Part shown: one piece after another, positions 1 to 10,632 of the stretch
Layout: each line of letters opens with the position of its first letter
Position numbering within the stretch: the stretch's first letter is position 1
Assembly (NCBI GenBank): GCA_023053575.1
Contig: JAKZAP010000021.1
Coordinates: 19,840,212 to 19,904,211 of the forward strand
Direction of reading: 5' to 3'
Length of the DNA stretch: 64,000 nucleotides
Source of the DNA: Branchinecta lynchi
Taxonomy: Eukaryota; Arthropoda; Branchiopoda; Anostraca; Branchinectidae
Notes under the pieces: model-generated
Databases searched by the model: none
Told to the model about the DNA's origin: nothing
Seen by the model: the letters and a program-made list of their open reading frames with translations, nothing else
Program-made: the position numbers and the translations under genes

Positions 1-51
1 TATTATTACTACAATGTTTGCATCACCAGCGCAAATCGAACTGGATAGTAA

Positions 52-409
52 CAGGGACTCATAAATTTCCTGTAATGACTCGCCTTTCAGGGGGCTAGTC
101 AATAAGAGATTTTTTTATGCGCTCTTGACAGAGCGCCAGATAGTTCGAGAAATACCCACGGGGATAAACTACCCGACTGTCCAGATAGGCAAAAATTTTC
201 GTAGCTGTTGTGCTGAATTAGGAATATGTCTCTGTAAGGGAGGAGTATCCTGGATCTTTTGTACTGGCTTAGGTACCTGGTGGCATGCTGGCAATTTTGT
301 CTATCTGAGCAAGAACACCGATTCGACCCAAGCGGAATTTTTGGAAACTGTGAGGCTCGGGCAACATAGCAACAATGGCGAGTCATTACAGGAAATTTAT
401 GGGTCCCTG
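52..409. mobile_element. hAT-like foldback MITE, 358 bp
   Basis: The two ends are inverted copies of a 33-bp terminal repeat that starts CAGGGAC and ends GACTCGCC, with a single mismatch. The flanks are atagtaa (45-51) and acagtaa (410-416), a 7-bp near-duplication with one mismatch. A CAGGG start with a 7-8 bp duplication is what hAT-superfamily elements show. The interior holds open frames on both strands but nothing I recognise, so it is non-autonomous. Superfamily assignment is inference. Confidence 0.65.
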
Positions 410-416
410 ACAGTAA

Positions 417-1751
417 TTAGAAGAAAAAAATTACAATCCGTTGAAGTTCTTATGCCCACTTACGGGGCTATAACAACTGAGCCTTTTGGGGACCTACCGG
501 CTCCACCGTAACGCCAGTGTTGATAGCTGTATGCTCGGAACACCGGTCTGTCTCAGTCAGCCATAAATCCGTGTTTTTTTTTTCGGAAGGCTAAGTCAAA
601 CATACGGTATACCCACGCAGTAGCCTCCATCAAATGTTGATTAGGCTAAGCAAATGCCGGGGCCTCCTAACCTAATAAAATATTAATGGTTTGAAAAAAC
701 TTCAGAAAACAACTATTAAAATTCTTTTTTGGAGGGTTAGGATGCCCCAATTTTAGGCATAGCCTAGCCCGCACTTGGCATAGGGTATTCCAAACTTTGG
801 GCATGCCTAACATTTGGCAAAGCCTGTCCGAAAATCGGAATTTGTGGTAGACTGGTATTCTTTTATGTCCACTTGAACGTTAAATTTAAATGCTAAAAGA
901 CGGTTAAAAGGGTGTTTTATTTTCTAAGGTTAGTAAATGAATAAATACTTGGAGGTACGGTAAAGAACAGGTAGATTGGGGGGCGGTATAGGTAAGAAAC
1001 AATATCTCGAGCTGCGTTTCTTTTATATTTTGCTCCTGATTAATTACTCCTTCTGCTCTCGGGGTCGCCTCTTCGTTTGTCTTTTCCGCTTTATCGGGCT
1101 TGGTCGGGAGAGATTTACGCAAAACAGGTCCGATGGTGTGAACTATCTTTTGTATACTTTTCTTCCTTATTGTTTCGTCTGTTGCATATTTTGTTTACAT
1201 GAAAAAAAAATACAGGTTGTGCATGTTTCTCCATTAATTCAGAAGCATCCCCTAATGTTAGAAAAGGGTTGTTCTGCACGGCAATGGCACTCGAATCAAC
1301 TTCGGTAAAAGAGCGACTACGGTAAAGGGGTTGGACGAAAATAACTTTCCACACTGCTTGACAAACGACAAATTTTTTAAAAAGTAAAGTTCAGTCAGCT
1401 AGAGCAAAGAAGTCATGCAGCAAAACCAGCGGCTTCCCTTTTCCGCCGGAGTGGCTACACAACAACACCGGCAGATCTTAATACATTTAGTAACACTATA
1501 TTTTTATTGCTTAAAGTCATTCACCGGTCCGGAAAAAGCAAGTGGTATTATTTGTTGGACCGGAAATTGCCAAGTGAACGACTTGACAAACAAGTGTGAA
1601 CGTTCTGAAATATTTTCTCACCAGTCAAATCAAAGAATTACTTATTTTCCGTCCTTTCACTGCAAGGTAGATTTACGGCAAAATAATTTTGGACGAGAAA
1701 ATCTGAACACAGGGCCTTCTGATACGTCCTGAACTTTTCCCTTGTATAGCC
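417..1751. other. No gene recognised, AT-rich spacer
   Basis: The open frames here are short, overlap on both strands and resemble no family I know. Around 660-850 there is a loose series of variants of aattttaggcatagcct and similar words (tttgggcatgcctaac, tttggcaaagcct), probably an old degenerate tandem repeat. I see no splice-flanked exon. Confidence 0.4.
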
Positions 1752-2278
1752 CAGGGGCGTCACGACCGGGGGGGGGGGGGGAAGAGCCCCCAACCCCAAT
1801 TTTGTCGGCCAGTCGGTGAAAAATAACCTAGTCGGCGCGTGCGCCGCAGTTTTTCGCCAAAACGATTGATTTTTTTTCATTAAAACAGTCGATCTTTCTG
1901 AAAATCAGTTGATTTTTCTTGAAAACAGTCGTTTTTTTCTGAAAATCAGTCAATTTTTTCGAAACAGTCGTTTTTTCTGCAGAAACACTCGGTAAAAATT
2001 ACCAGCCAGTCGCTAAATTCCTTGCCCCCCCCCCCCCCCGAACATTTTGGCTAGTAACGCCTGTGTTCACAAAGTTCACAAAATCAGACATTTAAGGAAG
2101 AACCTTTGATTGTTTTTCCACAAGTTAATTTTTCCAGCTTGAGCGGCTTGAGCCTAAAGAGGACACTTGCCAAGAAGGGCCGAAATAGAGCTCTAATGAA
2201 ATGTACCTGACTTATCCGTTTTACACCGTCAAATATGATTCGCAGTCAGCTTGGCTGAAAGACTATTTAACGCCTCTG
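1752..2278. mobile_element. hAT-C non-autonomous element with exact 8-bp target duplication
   Basis: The left end is CAGGGGCGTCACG at 1752 and the right end is AACGCCTCTG at 2278. The flanking octamers 1744-1751 and 2279-2286 are both gtatagcc. The left 310 bp is a chain of short phrases of the type acagtcgatttttc and aaaatcagtc, ending in a poly-C tract and CTAGTAACGCC at 2051-2061. That inner end is itself a family terminus, so the segment 2066-2262 looks like a later insertion near the right end. No transposase is present. Confidence 0.75.
2066..2262 (+). repeat. Family 3 fragment nested in the hAT-C element
   Basis: It contains cacttgccaagaagggccg followed by a degraded tatccgttttaca end. 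The same phrases recur at 27660-27995, 33950-34015, 40861-41035, 45146-45275 and 45945-46139. It is bracketed by two near-copies of the hAT-C terminus (2051-2065 and 2264-2278), which suggests an insertion close to the right end of the older element. Confidence 0.5.
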
Positions 2279-2286
2279 GTATAGCC

Positions 2287-2733
2287 CATGTCCCAAAAGG
2301 TGTTATCTAGTGTATAGGTTGAAAGAACACGACACACAAAAAGAAAGAAGAAGAAGTTCAAGTTACAAATTTCGAATTGAGGGTGAAAAAGGCAAGAAAA
2401 AAAATACAGGTAGTTTTTGCTACATGGATCAAGCTACAGAACTGAAGCCACTGGCATATGCTCTAACATCTGAGGGCAAACTTAAAGGGCCTGCCTTACC
2501 TATAATACTAACGTAACATTTCCATAATTACTCCATATATTTCTAAACCGGAGACCCAAACTTTGTAAGATACAGTCTACCCCCCCCCCCCCCCCCCTCC
2601 GAATGTTGTCGGCCAGTCGGTAATGTTTCTAAACAGTTAGAAACATTCGATTTTTTTTTTTAAACTGTCGGTTTTTTCTTATAAAGTAGTATTTGTCAAA
2701 ATCAGCCAGTTTTTCATCAAGACAGTCTTTTTT
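2287..2733. other. No gene; hAT-C fragment with poly-C tract on its right half
   Basis: From about 2578 there is a poly-C run followed by gtcggccagtcggtaa and several aaacagtcgg-like phrases shared with the hAT-C copies at 1752 and 39688. No terminal repeat or target duplication remains. The stretch tatttctaaaccggagaccc at 2537-2556 recurs at 30563 with one base inserted. I see no coding exon. Confidence 0.45.
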
Positions 2734-3140
2734 AATGGCACTTGCCCATATAGCGATGGCAATTTCTGTCCGTCCGTCGGTCTGTCGGTCGGTCCAGGTT
2801 TTTCTAGTTCGGGCGCTTCCACACAACCTAGGACAATAAAACTTCGCAGGCATATCAGGGACCCGACCAGATTAGCTTACAAATAATCACTTCCCCAATC
2901 CGACTTTAACCAGATCATGGAGTCCGGAAACTAGGAACAACGGTAGCAAAAGTGACAGTGACATGCATAACTTTAGAACGGGCGATCGGACGTGAATGAA
3001 ACTTGACAAGTGTCAAGAACAAGTGTCTCAGATGATCAATGTCAGGTTCGGAACGAATCCAATAACTGGGGAGGGGAGCTGGACGGGGTTGCAAGAAATA
3101 TCCTGAAACGCTTAGAGTCGAGAGATCGGAATGGACTTGG
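2734..3140 (-). repeat. Family 2 fragment, left part split by the LINE
   Basis: Read on the - strand it carries the family 2 end: GGTCGGTCGGT-type tetranucleotides, cgctatatgggcaagtgcc and a terminal ATGGCACTTG (2734 region). It stops where the microsatellite tail of the LINE begins at 3141. Sequence of the same style on the far side of the LINE (about 10775-10970) suggests that the LINE inserted into one family 2 copy. Confidence 0.5.
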
Positions 3141-3164
3141 AGGTAAGGTAAGGTAAGGTAAGGT
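3141..3164 (-). repeat. (TTACC)n 3' tail of the LINE
   Basis: The + strand reads aggtaaggtaaggtaaggta, a pentamer repeated about five times. It sits exactly at the 3' end of the - strand LINE, as tail microsatellites of CR1/L2-type elements do. Confidence 0.8.
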
Positions 3165-3466
3165 ACAATTTTAATGACAAAAATAAATAACCTGGTGTTT
3201 CTTAAAAGCATCAGACATGCCAGTGGCATAAAAAACAACGCTTCACTAATTCTGATGGGATTTTAAAAATTATTAATACAATTCTAGCCTAAACTATTGT
3301 AAAGAAAAACAAACGAACAACTATCACACATCAACACTAAAATTTAAGGACAACACGAGAATTTACGACAACAGACATATGACTAAAGAAAAAATGAAAA
3401 ATAAAAAAAGGTTTGCGACATGGGTCTGATCTTCCTCCAAGCACAAACAAAAATGAATCGATTAAA

Positions 3467-4884
3467 TCAGATAGAAGAAATATAATTGCTAGATAACATA
3501 AATCTTTTTAGAGCTCTTTTAAATACTTTCCTATCTTCGGACACCCTGACAGTTTCAGGCAATAAATTCCATACTTTTACACCTGTATGACGAATAGAAA
3601 AGCTAGACCTTGTAGAAGGGTAACAAATGGTAGAAAGATTGGACCGCCGTCTTGTGTTATAGTCATGAAATTGACTGTTCAGGCAAAAAGATTTTTAAAA
3701 TCAGCAGGTAGTGAATCTTCTAGAAGATGACGGTAAACAAGTGTTGCAATATTCCAGTCTCTAATCTGACGGACATTTAAAATAAAAAGACTAGGCAGAA
3801 TATGAGAAACTGATGAAGAAAATGGAAGACCATAAATTGCTCTAATTGATTTGTTTTGTAGGATTTGAATCCGATTAATATGTTTTGAAAAAGTAGAAGC
3901 CCAAGCTGAAGTACAATATGAAAGATATGAATGGACCAGGGAGAAATAAATCAATCGAAGTATGAATTGTGGAAGACAATGTTTGAGGCAGGAGAGCACA
4001 CCAACATTTCGGCTCAACTTAAGAGCCAAAGCATCGGTGTGCTGCTTGAAAGAAAGATTTTCATCAAGGATAAGGCCAAGATATTTAAAATTAAGAGATC
4101 TTAGAAGTTCAGTGCCAGAAAGAAAAAGTTTACCAGAAACTGAAACTGAACCAGACCGAGAGAAAAGCATGTAACGACATTTTTCCGCGTTTACAGCTAG
4201 TAAATTAGATGTAAACCAGTCAGAAGCAATCGAAAGAGCTGAATTAAGAACACTAAACAACTGAACCAAATCTGAATGCGAACCAAAAACCACAGTGTCG
4301 TCCGCAAACATGATAACCTTAACAAAAGGCATACATTCTGGAAGGTCATTAATGTAAAGTAGGAACAAAGTGGGTCCAAGGACAGACCCCTGTGGTACTC
4401 CAAATTCTATAGGAAATTCATCTGAAAATTCGCCAACTTGCCTACAAGAGAGACTTCTCTTGGATAGGTAAGAAGCAAAAAAATCAAGTGTCTTTTCTTC
4501 AATGCCATACTGTTTCAGTTTATCAAGCAAAATCCCATGGTCAATTGAGTCAAATGCTTTACAAATATCAATAAAAACTGCACAAGCGTGTTGACTAGTG
4601 TCAAGAGCATCATTGATCGACAAAAGAAGATTATGGATAGCAAGCTCAGTTGACCGATCTTTTTGAAATCCAAACTGATTTTCATTGATTATTGAATTAT
4701 TTACTAAGTAAGAAGTAAACTGCTTGTGAACGACTTTCTCTAATAATTTACTAAAAACAGAAAGAATCGAAATCCCTCTGTAATTATTTAGAATATCTCT
4801 TGCACCACCTTTGTGAAGAGGAATTATGCGAGCTTTTTTGATAATATCAGGGAAAACACCTTGGTCAAGGCAAAGATTAATTGA
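3467..4884 (-). pseudogene. LINE ORF2, reverse transcriptase and C-terminus
   Basis: This encodes a non-LTR reverse transcriptase. In order it shows RIIPLHKGG and NYRGISILS (motifs 0-2), GFQKDRSTELA, the catalytic AVFIDICKAFDSIDH, GVPQGSVLGPTLFLLYINDL, the catalytic FADD in VIMFADDTVVF, the thumb (KYLGLILDE) and a C-terminal YNTRRRSN plus VWNLLP tail. The frame is open from 4938 to 3679, where it hits a stop. A one-base loss in a T run near 3685 accounts for this, because the expected C-terminus continues in another frame to TGA at 3467-3469. The N-terminal 18 residues of the open frame come from the inserted family 1 repeat. Confidence 0.9.
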
Positions 4885-6328
4885 ACAAGACCAAAGGTTT
4901 CGATGGGATCCCAAAAATTCAATATCTGATCCAGACAACTGGGTCTTGTCTTAGCCAGATCCAGTCTTCGCCAGACTCCTTGAACATTTTTACAATTAAA
5001 ATTCAGAAACGGATTAAGGCCAAATAGCTAATCACCTGAGAAAACCAAGTTCAGATTTGGATTCAGCATGTGTGTTTACCCCTATAAGTCATATCTGTTT
5101 TGACGAAAACTTCCTGCCACTTCTGCCAATTTCCCGGTTCCGGCCGAACTCCAGAACTACTTGTCCGGCGAAAAAAGAAAGCTCAAAGACGAAATCAGGG
5201 TATCTTCTTTCCCCAGTAATGAACATCTAATCAACTTCAAATAGAAATTTAGCTTATAACAAATTTTCCGATTCCAGCCGGATTCCGGTCGAACTATATG
5301 TCCGGGTAAAACACGATTGTCACACAGGGACTCAGCATCTCTTCTTACCCCTAAAGCGCTTATCTAATCAACTAGAAATAAAACTTTGACTTCCAACAGT
5401 TTTCCGGTTTTGGCCGGATTCCGGACGAACTACATGTCCGGGTAGAAACTTGTTTTCACATAAGTGTTCAGCATGTCTTCTTGCCCTAAATCGAACATCC
5501 AATCAACTCCAAATTAAACTTTTAATTTTGACAAACTTTCCGGTTTGGGCCGGATTCCGGTCGAAATACTTGTACGTCGAGAAAATAGTTTTCACCATCG
5601 TCTTCAGCATGTCTCCCTACCTCTACATCGAACATTTAATCAACTTCAAATAAAACTTTTACTTTCAACAAACTTTCCGGTTTGGGCCGGATTCCGGGCG
5701 AAATACTTGTCCATCGAGAAAATACTTTTCACCATCGTCTTCAGCATGTCTTTCTACCCCTAAATCGAACATCTAATCAATTTCAAATAAAACTTTTACT
5801 TTCAACAAACTTTCCGGTTTGGGCGGATTCCGGGCGAAATACTTGTCCGTCGAGAAAATAATTTTAACCATCGTCTTCAGCATGTCTTCCTACCCCTAAA
5901 TCGAACATCTAATCAACTTCAAATAAAACTTTTACTTTCAACAAACTTTCCGGTTTTGGCCGGATTCCGGGCGAACTCCTTGTCCGATGACAAAATGGTT
6001 TTCACCATCGTGTTCAGCATGCCTTCTTACCCCATAATCGACTATCACATTAGCTGTTTCAAAATATTTTGTTTGTCCCTTAATTTCAATCCCCTCCCCC
6101 ACCCCTAAATGTAGAGCTACAAAGCCCATCTACGAACTTGACTGGTCCGACGACCTAACGAACCTTCTCACCAAGTTTCATCAACATATCTCATTCCCTT
6201 CGAGAGTTATCGTGCTTACAGACGGACGGACGGACGGACGGACGGACGGACGGACGGACGGACGGAGAGACAGACAACTTTTGCAATGTCATAGGTATCC
6301 CTCCACTTACGTTTTGGGATCCCAAAAA
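4885..6328 (-). repeat. Family 1 element, copy a, inserted in LINE ORF2
   Basis: The element runs from acaagaccaaagg at 4885 to gggatcccaaaaa at 6328, so it lies on the - strand if TTTTTGGGATCCC is taken as the head. The interior is a ladder of about 125-bp units, each with a cttgtccggcg-like word, aaactttccggtttgggcc and a atctaatcaacttcaaat spacer. It is the longest copy here and has the most units. It separates the endonuclease linker from the reverse transcriptase of the LINE, which fixes its ends. I see no clear target duplication. Confidence 0.75.
6219..6266 (+). repeat. (GACG)n microsatellite inside family 1
   Basis: About eleven perfect GACG units follow cgtgcttaca. Other family 1 copies have only two to four units at the same place (16097, 25931, 50487), so this is a copy-specific expansion of a family module. 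Confidence 0.9.
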
Positions 6329-7388
6329 GCCAAGACTTCAGACAGATACTTACTAATGCTAAGAATAAATTTAGAAGAAAATCCAAACTCGTCTGAAGAA
6401 TAGCTCGTATTAATCTCTTTGAAAATTTTCAATAAATCATCCTGGGAAATATTTTGGAAAGAAAAAGACGAGTTTGGACGATTACTTGTATTTGGTCCAA
6501 AATAACGACTATCTGGCTTGACGTTAGCTTTAACCCCATCAGCAATTTTTTTTCCGCAAGAACTAAAATGCTTCGCTAATTCGTTTACAGGATTCACCGC
6601 CTAGTTTCAGTGAATTTATTGAATCCTTGGATTTAAGATTGGGTCGAATAATACTATTAATTGTCTCTCACGTTTTCTGAGCATTGTCTTTGAATTTCAT
6701 AAAACGATCAGACAAATATTTACGTTTAGAATCACGAATCAATGAGTTTAACTTGTTTCTGTAAGCACGATATAGTTCAAAACTTTTGTCGCTAGGTTTT
6801 TTTAGATAATCTAAACGAAGTACACTTTTCCGTTTCAAAGAAGCTAGAATCCCAGCTGTAATCCAAGGATCGTGCTTTTGAGTAAACTTTCCTGATGAAG
6901 ATTTAGTTGATCGACAATCATCACATAATGTTCTAAGGCGATTAAGAAAATTAGGGAATGCAATATTAGCGTCAAGACAATCAAAAACACTAGACCATGC
7001 TTCAGAAGATAACAACGAGCGAAGCTTTTCCATGTCAACTGCATGAAACTCATTGCTTTCTTTTAATCTTGGGTTATCAGAAGGGCTATTCATGGGTAAC
7101 GAAAATTGGGTTAGCACCGGGAAATGGTCAGACGTGTCAAAAGATATTACAGCAGAATATTCCGCATGAAGGGAACCACCAGAGTAGAAAATATTATCAA
7201 TAAGTGTTGCGGATAATCGAGCAACACGAGACGGCAGAGAAATAGTTGGAATAAAATTAGAAGTAAGCATATTAGTCAAGAAATTCAAATTAGCAGAATT
7301 AGATAGATCAAGTAAGTCATAGTTAAAATCACCCGTGACGATAGTGCGATTCCAGGAAGCAGAAAGCCCTGCACATAACACAGAAAGT
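6329..7388 (-). pseudogene. LINE ORF2, endonuclease C-terminal half and linker
   Basis: On the - strand from 7388 it resumes the AP endonuclease fold: TIVTGDFNYDLLD (GDFN motif), SATLIDNIF, then SFDTSDHFPVL (SDH motif), followed by a basic linker with DPWITAGILASLKRK. Disabling changes are a TGA at 6665-6667 inside the linker and a frameshift near 6595, after which the frame continues to KYLSEVL at the family 1 junction. It joins the N-terminal half at 8970-9523 across the nested LINEs and the RT at 3467-4884 across the family 1 element. Confidence 0.85.
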
Positions 7389-8011
7389 TCAATTCAATTC
7401 AATTCAATTTCGTTTAATAATAAAAAAAAATATCATTATACTTCCAGCCTCACCATAAGGCTCCCGCCTGGCAGTGGGTGGGGCTCACTTTTAATTCATA
7501 GCTTATTCATAGAATCAAATCAGACAAAGTAGAAGGAAAGCAAAAAGGAAAAGAAAACAAACTAAAGGAGAAAAAGAAGAAGGAAAAACTAACAAGAAAA
7601 AATCCACAGGTGTGCGAATGATCTTCCATCGAAAAAGGGATCAGAAAAAAAAATAAAAAAAATAAATAAATAAATTTTATGTCTTTGCCAAGAAAAAGGA
7701 CTTCGCCCGTGACTTGAAAGCAGATAAGCTCGGCGCAACCCTTATCTCTTCAGGTAGTGAATTCCACACCCCCGGTGCAAAGTGTTTAATAATAAAAGAA
7801 GCTCTCGTTGTTTTTCGGTGGGCACTCGCTAACTGTCGGGCATTTCGAGTAAGGTACTCGTGGAACTCCTGATTCTGCGAAAATAAATTCTGAAAAGATG
7901 AATTTAACGGATTATTAAAATACTTGTAAGTGAATACTGCAACTTGGTAGTCTCTTATTGTAGAGACATCCATTATTTTATTAGATTTTAAAAGTTCAAT
8001 ATGGCTAAGAT
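7389..8011 (-). mobile_element. 5'-truncated LINE end (insert A)
   Basis: It is a 3' fragment on the - strand. The frame 7973-7677 has the C-terminal signature of CR1-like reverse transcriptases (FHEYLTRNARQ, then SFIIKHFAPGVWNSLPEEIR). Its 3' end is a (TTGAA)n tail at 7389-7410. The 12-mer aacacagaaagt lies directly at its 3' side (7377-7388) and again at 8945-8956 and 8970-8981, the far side of the nested block. It therefore marks the target duplication in the endonuclease gene. Confidence 0.8.
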
Positions 8012-8969
8012 CCTTCAGATTCAGATTCAGATTCAGATATTTTTTACTTCACCAAAAACTTTCACCATTGTACAAAAAAACTCAACAACCACATAAAAGA
8101 CAAAAGTCCTGCGGGTGGCTGTATCTTCTAACCACCTTTTAACTTGAAATTATTCAATAAATAATGACATAAAAACTAACCTAATGTATTTTCAAAGAAA
8201 GAAAAGAAAAAAGAGGTAAAGAAAGAGAGAGAGAAAAAAAAGAATATAGGAAAGAAAAATGATTTCCTCGTCACACCCTACCCACCACCCCCCATCTCAC
8301 CTCCCCCCACCCCACCTCTTCACTCTCCGCCTCCCTACACCCCCTTCCAACAACCCCCAAAATTCAACCACCTTTTTCAATTACCTTTTTCAATTAAAAA
8401 TTTCTTCAGCTTTCTTTTAAACAAAATTAAGTTACCGGCCGCTCTAATACTATCCGGGAGACCATTCCACGCTGAAACAGCGATGTTTCTAATAGCGAAA
8501 CCTGACCTCGTTGAGTGTCGGATTTCGTGAACCAGATGGTCACCATTTCTGGTAGCATATTCATGGTAAAAAGAATTCTGGGAAAATGTATTCCAGAAGT
8601 ACTCAGGGGACAACTTATTTAAACACTGAAATACAAAAACTGATAGCTGGTAGTCACGCTGTTGTCCAACATTCAGAACACCAAGCTTTTTATAACATGC
8701 AACAGTATTTTCACACTGGTGCAGTTCACCGAGCACTCTCATTGCTTTGTTTTGCACTATTTGTATCCTTTTGTAATTACTTATGAAGTTACTGGCCCAT
8801 ACCGAGCACCCGTTACCGAGCCCATACCGAGGTCATGCGACATGATTGTACGGATAGCACGGTTTTGCAGTTTTTGAACTTTCTTGTAGCAAGAAACAAA
8901 ATTGCTGGCCCATACTGAGCAACCATAAATCAAATAAGAATGAAAACACAGAAAGTGATGAGTGAAGAA
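8012..8969 (-). mobile_element. 5'-truncated LINE end (insert B) with local duplication
   Basis: This is a second - strand LINE 3' end with an (AATCTG)n tail at about 8014-8039. The frame 8757-8377 shows YHEYATRNGDHLV and AVSAWNGLPDSIR. Further upstream, about 8935-8830, reads IYGCSVWASNF, the thumb motif. The phrase gctcggtatgggccagtaac, or a close variant, occurs three times between 8780 and 8930, so part of the thumb was duplicated. A pyrimidine-rich strip at 8275-8365 lies in its 3' untranslated part. Confidence 0.7.
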
Positions 8970-9523
8970 AACACAGAAAGTGATGATTCGAAATCAGAAT
9001 GTGAACAAGAAGGAGGTCGGTAAACACAACCAAATGTCACAATAAAATCATGGCATATAGTTACATCAAGGAACAAGGATTCCAGGGTGCCTTCCTTCCA
9101 CAGTGAGACATCATGTCGGATAATATAAGAAAATGAACTTCGCATGTAAATTACTAGACCACCTTTAGATTTAGCCGAACGATTCTTAGAAACACACGTA
9201 TACCCAGGAATGTCAAGAAGGCTCACTGGAGAAGAGTCGGACAGAAATGATTCACAAACAGCAATTAAGTCCACATCATTTCTCTGAACAAGAATTTTCA
9301 ATTCATTAAAAGCGGAGAAAAGACCTTGAGCATTCAAGTGCAGAACCTTCAAGTTCGCCGATTGGGATGGAAAAGCAGATGCAACCGAATCAAAATCTAA
9401 GAAGGTACACTCAGGAAGATTTATCGGTAACGGCACATTGGAATCACTTGGTGAACCAAGAGAAAGATTCAAAATTACATCAAGCTTGAGCCTAGCTTCA
9501 AAAAACTGAGCCAAAGAGTCCAT
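8970..9523 (-). pseudogene. LINE ORF2, endonuclease N-terminal half
   Basis: ORF2 starts at ATG 9523, 46 bases after the ORF1 stop. It shows the APE endonuclease motifs in order: LKVLHLNAQGL (N motif), LIAVCESFL (E motif), KGGLVIYMR and FGCVYRPP (Y motif). The reading is broken after SSLSV by the nested LINEs. The remaining half of the fold is at 6329-7388. The nicking enzyme would cut the target for target-primed reverse transcription. Here it is a relic. Confidence 0.88.
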
Positions 9524-9569
9524 AAACAGAAGAAAAGAAATGAAATCATGTCAAGGAAAGCCCTTAATA

Positions 9570-10632
9570 TCACTGGATAGGGCTGAACACAGGATCAGGT
9601 AGGTTTAAAACGTCTTTTACAGAACAAGCCTGAAAAACATGGTCACCTAGTCTAATTTTAACAACACCTCTTGAAACCCAGACTTCTCTGTTACTGTTAC
9701 CGTACCTGTCCCTTGCCAACTTCCAAGCTTCTTGACGTGCTCTCGTCAGAGCTTCGTTCACATAAATTTTTGAGCCTCGGAGACCAGCACGACGGCGCAA
9801 CACTTCTTCAGCTATATTCACCGTGGAAAAGGTAACTTGTAACACAGAGTTGTCACCCAACCTTGGGCCAAGACGCCTAACCTCACGATACGATTCTGGT
9901 GGTAAACTCAATTCCAGTTTCTCATGTAACATTTGAGAGACCTTGGAGGGCAATGATGAGATGTCCCTAACTGTAGATTGAAAACCATGAATGACTACAG
10001 TCGCTGATAGATTTTTTTTGCGCGAAATCGTCAATTGCAGACTCTAATTTGTCAATGCGGACACTTTCAGATTGTAACTGGGACTGGATGCAGTTGATCA
10101 GTTTTTCCATCTTTGATAGTCTGGTTGAAAACTCAAGTTCAATAGCTTTGTAAACGGACTGAGAAACCTGGTCCTGTAAATCACTCGGAAGGCTTTGATC
10201 ACCTAGAGCTACCCGTCGAAGTTCTTCATCAACTGCAGATCTAATGTCCGACTGCAAGTTAGCTCTGAAGTTCGAGACTTCTGACTGAACTGTAGTAAGT
10301 GACGACGTGATAACACTTAGGTCCGGGGATCCAGAAAGAACAGGTGAGTCATCCAGTTGGTCATTGTCACAGTCTCGAAGCGCATGTTGGACATTCTTTC
10401 GTTTATCACTCCGAGCATCGTTTATGTGTTCATCAAATACAAAAAGGTCAGAGGATTTCACCACATTTGTTGTTTTAGTCCCATAACAGACAACTTCATG
10501 CTGTAAACCTTTCTTGGTCTTGATGGTTTTGATGACCTTGACAGGCCATAGTTTGTAATGGGAAAAACTTGCCAACGCCTTTTGTCCCGGTTGTATCATT
10601 TGGAGAACAGAAGCAATCAGTGGGAATGACAA
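9570..10632 (-). pseudogene. LINE ORF1: PWWP-like domain, coiled coil, RRM-like domain, CTD
   Basis: From ATG 10632 the protein has a PWWP-like domain at about residues 14-68: PGQKALASF, HYKLWPVKVI, VVCYGTK and SSDLFVFDE occupy the places of GDLVFAKMKG, YPHWPARI, VFFFGT and KDLFPYEE in HDGF-type PWWP domains. A charged linker and a probable coiled coil follow (residues 115-210). After a frame change the chain continues with an RRM-like fold (ATVVIHGF, VLQVTFSTVN) and a C-terminal domain (KIYVNEALTRARQEAWKLAR), as in ORF1 proteins that bind LINE RNA. The two frames (10632-9967 and 10034-9570) overlap and meet at a run of eight A at 10013-10020. Seven A would join them, so one base was probably gained. 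The PWWP assignment is by eye. Confidence 0.8.

Noticed and set aside
125..511. 128-codon frame on the + strand
   Set aside because: It lies mostly inside the 52-409 inverted-repeat element, overlaps a frame on the other strand and has no recognisable motif.
5000..6000. Regular ~125-bp repeats as a possible CRISPR array
   Set aside because: Units are diverged, too long and part of a dispersed transposon family in a eukaryotic genome.
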